NCBI RefSeq assembly: GCF_001548235.1
Contig: NZ_AP014938.1
Span: 1,302,001 to 1,366,000, forward strand
Length of the DNA stretch: 64,000 bases
Source: Rothia mucilaginosa
GTDB taxonomy: Bacteria; Actinomycetota; Actinomycetes; Actinomycetales; Micrococcaceae
Reading direction: 5' to 3'
In this document: positions 60,923 through 64,000 of the stretch, piece after piece
Position numbering within the stretch: the first letter of the stretch is position 1
How the letters are laid out: each line of letters begins with the position of its first letter
The notes under the pieces: generated by a model
Databases searched by the model: none
Told to the model about the DNA's origin: nothing
What the model saw: the letters and a program-made list of their open reading frames with translations, nothing else
Translations under genes and position numbers: made by a program

Positions 60923-61600
60923 TTAGCGGGAACGCTGGCGCAGGCGGGGCAGGTCCAGAATGACAACTGCGCGTGCCTCCAGGCGGATCCAACCGCGGGA
61001 AACGAACTCGGCAAGAGCCTTGTTCACGGTCTCGCGGGATGCACCAACCAGCTGTGCCAGCTCTTCCTGAGTCAGCTCGTGAGCAACGAGCACGCCGTCG
61101 GTTGCGGGGCGGCCGAAGCGGTCAGCCAGGTCCAGCAGTGCCTTAGCGAGGCGGCCGGGAACGTCAGAGAAGACCAGGTCAGCCAGTGCCTCGTTAGCGT
61201 GGCGCAGGCGGCGAGCCAGAGTCTTAATGATCTGATCGGAGATCGTGGGGTCCAGCTGCTGTGCACGTTTGAAGGACTCGTGCTTGATGGCAGCCAGGCG
61301 AGTCTCAGAAACAGCCACAGCGTTGGTCGAACGGGGCGAAGGATCGAAGAGAGCCATCTCGCCGAAGACGTCACCGGGACCCATGATTGCGACCATGTTC
61401 TCGCGGCCGTCAGCGGCGGTGCGACCCAGCTTGACCTTACCGGAGAGCACAGCGAAGAGCTGGTCGTCCTGGTCGCCCTCGTAGAAGAGGACAGCGTTGC
61501 GGGAGAGGTCAATCTCCTGAATATCATCGGTCAGCAGAGCGAAAGCTGCGTCGTCGAGGTTAGCAAAGAGAGGGGTGCGACGGAGGATCTCGAGATCCAT
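60923..61600 (-). CDS. Crp/Fnr-family regulator, GlxR-like
   Basis: A 225-residue protein with a cyclic-nucleotide-binding domain (about 5-120; FGEMALFDPSPRSTNAVA phosphate-binding cassette), a dimer helix, and an HTH (LTQEELAQLVGASRETVNKA, about 170-190). It is of the actinobacterial GlxR/CRP type, a global regulator of carbon metabolism including lactate use. The ATG has TAGGAGAAC upstream on the minus strand. A TGTGA-N6-TCAAG site (61692-61707) in its promoter region could allow autoregulation. Confidence 0.9.
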   Translation of the reverse strand: MDLEILRRTPLFANLDDAAFALLTDDIQEIDLSRNAVLFYEGDQDDQLFAVLSGKVKLGRTAADGRENMVAIMGPGDVFGEMALFDPSPRSTNAVAVSETRLAAIKHESFKRAQQLDPTISDQIIKTLARRLRHANEALADLVFSDVPGRLAKALLDLADRFGRPATDGVLVAHELTQEELAQLVGASRETVNKALAEFVSRGWIRLEARAVVILDLPRLRQRSR

Positions 61601-61963
61601 AAAGTTCTCCTAGATATGAGGTGATGAGCCGAAGCTCGTAAATGTTCAGTGAGTGAGCCCGAACCGGTGTCATGCGTCTCAACATCTGAAATGTGAGAAG
61701 GCTCAAGCTAGTGTGACATATTCAACTGATATGAGCGTACCCTAAAAAAGTGCTTTATGCATTCCAATAGGACAAGCTTTACAACAAAAGTTATTTCTTT
61801 CGGGCAAATTCAAAGCTTCCCCACAGGTTCGGCACCTAATATCAAGCATTCAGGTGTGTCCTTTATCGGCCCAACAAACGCCACCACACTCACCGGGCGC
61901 AGCCCGCACCAACCACAATGGGCACACCGTGACCACTTCTACCCACCAAGGAGGCAATTAGTC
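61601..61963. other. Divergent promoter region between crp and marP-like genes
   Basis: 363 bases with no gene. It holds the possible GlxR site and the ribosome site of the protease at its right end. An upstream extension of the protease frame (from 61757) has no ribosome site. Confidence 0.4.
61692..61707 (-). promoter_or_regulatory. Candidate GlxR/CRP operator
   Basis: TGTGA-N6-TCAAG, 8 of 10 matches to TGTGA-N6-TCACA. A second, poorer TGTGA lies at 61712. Confidence 0.4.
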
Positions 61964-63142
61964 ATGACGACTGGCATCAACCTGCTTGATATTGCTATCC
62001 CCATCATCCTGCTGCTCTACTTCCTCGCCGGAGTCCGCAGCGGATTCTTCACCACTCTCGGAACCTTCCTCGGCCTGGGCCTGGGCGTCTGCGCCGCAGC
62101 CTGGCTCGTACCCCTTGCCGTGGCATCCGTAGGAACCCAGTGGAGCCTCATTACCGCCGTCGGTGTGCTCGTCATCTGCCTGACCATCGGACAGTGGCTC
62201 GGCCTCGTTGCTGGACGCACCATCCGCCGCGTCACCGACATCACCCCGCTCAAGGGCGTAGAACGCTTCTTCGGCGGCGTGCTGAACCTCGCCGCCTGCG
62301 CCCTGGTCATGGTCGTGCTGACCATCTCCATGCGCACCGTACCCATCCCGCAGCTCAACACTGCGCTCAGCGACTCCAAGACCCTCTCCTGGATGGTCGC
62401 CTCCACCCCCGAGGTCGTCAAGGACCGCATCAACACGGTACGCAATGACGTGCTCGCCTTCGGAACCATTCCGGAAGTCAGCCAACTCATCGCCCCCGAA
62501 ACCAGCGCCCCCACCCAGACCGTAGAATCCGCGGCACTGGACCGGGCGGCTGCCTCCGTGGTTGAGATTCTGGGCGCTGCCGAGCAGTGCGGCTACACCT
62601 CCACCGGTTCCGGCTTCGTGGCGGATAACGGCCTGGTCGTCACCAACGCCCACGTGGTCGCCGGCGTAACCTCCCCGGTCGTGCAGGACTCCCGCGGCCG
62701 CACCTGGCCCGGCACCGTCGTCTACATGGACAGCGAACAGGACATCGCCTTCATCAGCGTCCCCAAGCTGCCGCTCGAACCGCTGACCATCGGCAACAAC
62801 GCCACCGCAGGTAGCCTCGTAACCTTCATGGGCTACCCCAAGGGCGGCCCGTTCAAGGCACTACCCGCCACCGTGCAGGGCATCGGCAACACCCAGACCA
62901 TCGATGCCGACACCGGCCGCGCCAACGCCATGCGCCAGGTCTACCAGCTGGCAGCCGACGTGCAGCACGGCAACTCCGGCGGCCCCGTCCTCGACGAAAA
63001 CGGCAACGTGGTCGGCATGATTTTTGGTAAAGCCACCAGCGGCCAGACCGGCTACGCCGTCACCGCAAGCACCCTCAAGCAGGCACTGGCTGAAGGTGGC
63101 GACAACACCGCCGCAGTCTCCACCGGCACCTGCCGCAAGTAA
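61964..63142 (+). CDS. MarP-like membrane serine protease
   Basis: The 392-residue protein has a CvpA-like domain of four helices (about 8-150) and an extracytoplasmic trypsin-like domain (about 200-390) with His in VVTNAHVVAG, Asp in DSEQDIAFI and Ser in HGNSGGPVLD. MarP of mycobacteria is a periplasmic protease needed for acid resistance by activating a peptidoglycan hydrolase. AAGGAGG lies 11 bases before the ATG at 61964; an upstream ATG at 61757 is not supported. Followed by a terminator. Confidence 0.9.
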   Translation: MTTGINLLDIAIPIILLLYFLAGVRSGFFTTLGTFLGLGLGVCAAAWLVPLAVASVGTQWSLITAVGVLVICLTIGQWLGLVAGRTIRRVTDITPLKGVERFFGGVLNLAACALVMVVLTISMRTVPIPQLNTALSDSKTLSWMVASTPEVVKDRINTVRNDVLAFGTIPEVSQLIAPETSAPTQTVESAALDRAAASVVEILGAAEQCGYTSTGSGFVADNGLVVTNAHVVAGVTSPVVQDSRGRTWPGTVVYMDSEQDIAFISVPKLPLEPLTIGNNATAGSLVTFMGYPKGGPFKALPATVQGIGNTQTIDADTGRANAMRQVYQLAADVQHGNSGGPVLDENGNVVGMIFGKATSGQTGYAVTASTLKQALAEGGDNTAAVSTGTCRK

Positions 63143-63154
63143 CGAGTAAAAACA

Positions 63155-63200
63155 TTCAGGCTCCCGAACCTCTAGCGAGGAACGGGAGCCTGAACTATTT
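63155..63200 (+). terminator. marP-like terminator
   Basis: Perfect stem TTCAGGCTCCCG / CGGGAGCCTGAA with an ACTATTT tail. Confidence 0.85.
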
Positions 63201-63258
63201 AACGCTGAATTGTTGAGCGAGGGGGATAGGCGGGGCTATTCTGCCAAATGCTGCGCTG

Positions 63259-63699
63259 CTATTCCGCAAGGTGCTGCGCTAGGAAATCAACCGCCATGAC
63301 ATAGCCGTACGCACCCGCACCGGCAATCACCGCGGTAGCCTGCGGCGACACAAACGAATGATGACGGAACTCCTCGCGGCGATGCACATTCGACAGGTGC
63401 ACCTCAACCACCGGAAGCTCAGCCGCCTCCAGCGCATCATGCAGCGCTACCGACGTGTGCGTGTACGCCGCCGGGTTGATAATAATCGCCGCGCCACGAG
63501 TGCGAGCACGCTGAATCTCATCCACCAGCGCACCCTCATGATTCGACTGCATAAACTCAACATCAAAACCATGAGCCGCCGCGCGCTCACGCACCATACG
63601 CTCAATATCGTGCAGAGTGGTGTAGCCGTACACCTCGGGGCGGCGCTGCCCAAGCAGGTTCAAATTCGGTCCATTAAGCACAAAAATCGTATCTGACAT
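63259..63699 (-). CDS. aroQ: Type II 3-dehydroquinate dehydratase
   Basis: A 146-residue AroQ, normal size. [20 protein letters not shown] begins the protein, then the flexible loop and catalytic Tyr region, [29 protein letters not shown] and [17 protein letters not shown]. It converts 3-dehydroquinate to 3-dehydroshikimate in aromatic amino-acid synthesis. The ATG at 63699 is the normal family start; an extension to 63822 is not supported. Upstream sequence lacks a ribosome site, so a leaderless start is possible (CACACT six bases before ATG). Confidence 0.94.
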   Translation of the reverse strand: MSDTIFVLNGPNLNLLGQRRPEVYGYTTLHDIERMVRERAAAHGFDVEFMQSNHEGALVDEIQRARTRGAAIIINPAAYTHTSVALHDALEAAELPVVEVHLSNVHRREEFRHHSFVSPQATAVIAGAGAYGYVMAVDFLAQHLAE

Positions 63700-63836
63700 A
63701 AAACCAGTGTGGCACAGTGGGCGCCCGCCAAGCGCTAGTCGGCGCGAACTGCCCAAAAAAAGATGAGACACAGAAAATGATGGGCGAGCGAGCCAAGTAC
63801 GGTGAACCTCGCTACCGCCCACATACCCAAGCCCGG

Positions 63837-63842
63837 TACCCT
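63837..63842 (+). promoter_or_regulatory. -10 element of a leaderless start
   Basis: TACCCT ends six bases before the ATG at 63849; no ribosome site. The same hexamer is used at purD. Confidence 0.5.
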
Positions 63843-63848
63843 CGCGCT

Positions 63849-64000
63849 ATGACCGAGAACGCCACCCAGCCCGCAGCGGGCGCACAGAACACTGCAGCAC
63901 GCAACGCTGCGGCACAGAACACCGAATCGCTCCTGCAGATCCGATTCGTTCCCGAATTCAAAGCCGCAGCCGCCGCCCGCCGCCTCAACGCACGCGCACC
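63849..64000 (+). CDS. 5' end of an unrecognised gene (partial)
   Basis: The frame opens at ATG 63849 and is cut by the window edge after about 50 codons. It is rich in Ala, Asn, Gln and Arg (TESLLQIRFVPEFKAAAAAR). The family is not recognised. The start is of the leaderless type. Confidence 0.5.
   Translation, partial: MTENATQPAAGAQNTAARNAAAQNTESLLQIRFVPEFKAAAAARRLNARA

Noticed and set aside
1..64000. CRISPR arrays, insertion sequences, rRNA genes and prophage genes.
   Set aside because: No regularly spaced repeats, transposase or integrase motifs, rRNA sequence or phage structural genes were seen.

Overview
The window is high-GC, actinobacterial-looking DNA and is most consistent with Rothia (Micrococcaceae), near R. 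mucilaginosa. This is inference from gene content: LAxTG wall-anchored proteins with Excalibur domains, three subtilisin-type secreted proteases, an actinobacterial purine cluster with a DUF3073 gene, a HAIR/HspR-type clpB promoter, a GlxR-type Crp regulator, a MarP-like protease, and many TAnnnT-N6/7-ATG leaderless starts. No similarity search was possible. Frames, motifs and spacings were read directly; family names rest on recognised motifs.

Layout. 1-8340 holds the end of an unknown gene, iron handling and stress genes (VIT1/ferritin-like transporter, Dps), a HAD phosphatase, an NmrA-like protein, ClpB and a sirtuin. 8494-11101 holds two paralogous LAxTG/Excalibur surface proteins. 11416-18326 is a probable surface-polymer locus: DUF4956 membrane protein, VTC-type polyphosphate polymerase-like protein, beta-helical carbohydrate-binding lipoprotein, DUF3073, a frameshifted phosphodiester glycosidase and a GT2-GtrA glycosyltransferase. 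18546-24833 carries three S8 proteases. 25472-33734 is the purine block (purM, purF, purD, purC) with an SCP-like gene, asparaginase II and a SemiSWEET transporter.

33767-38976 is an islet flanked by near-identical 85-bp direct repeats that duplicate the purC/lldR terminator. It carries a small secreted crystallin/I36-like protein, a lipoprotein, a peptidoglycan-binding HlyD-like adaptor, an ABC ATPase and an FtsX-type permease. This is my best candidate for an undescribed accessory system.

38970-45666 is a lactate-utilisation locus (lldR-like regulator, lctP, lutABC) with two perfect LldR-type operators and a DtxR-like box. 45923-51124 has a cytochrome b/sulfite-oxidase-type fusion protein with a structured leader, a CPA2 antiporter and a DUF418-like membrane protein. 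51264-58562 has tRNA-Pro(CGG) and a PBP / metallophosphoesterase / heterodimeric ABC exporter operon. 58729-64000 holds DUF4177, RidA, NUDIX, crp/glxR, marP, aroQ and the start of an unknown gene.
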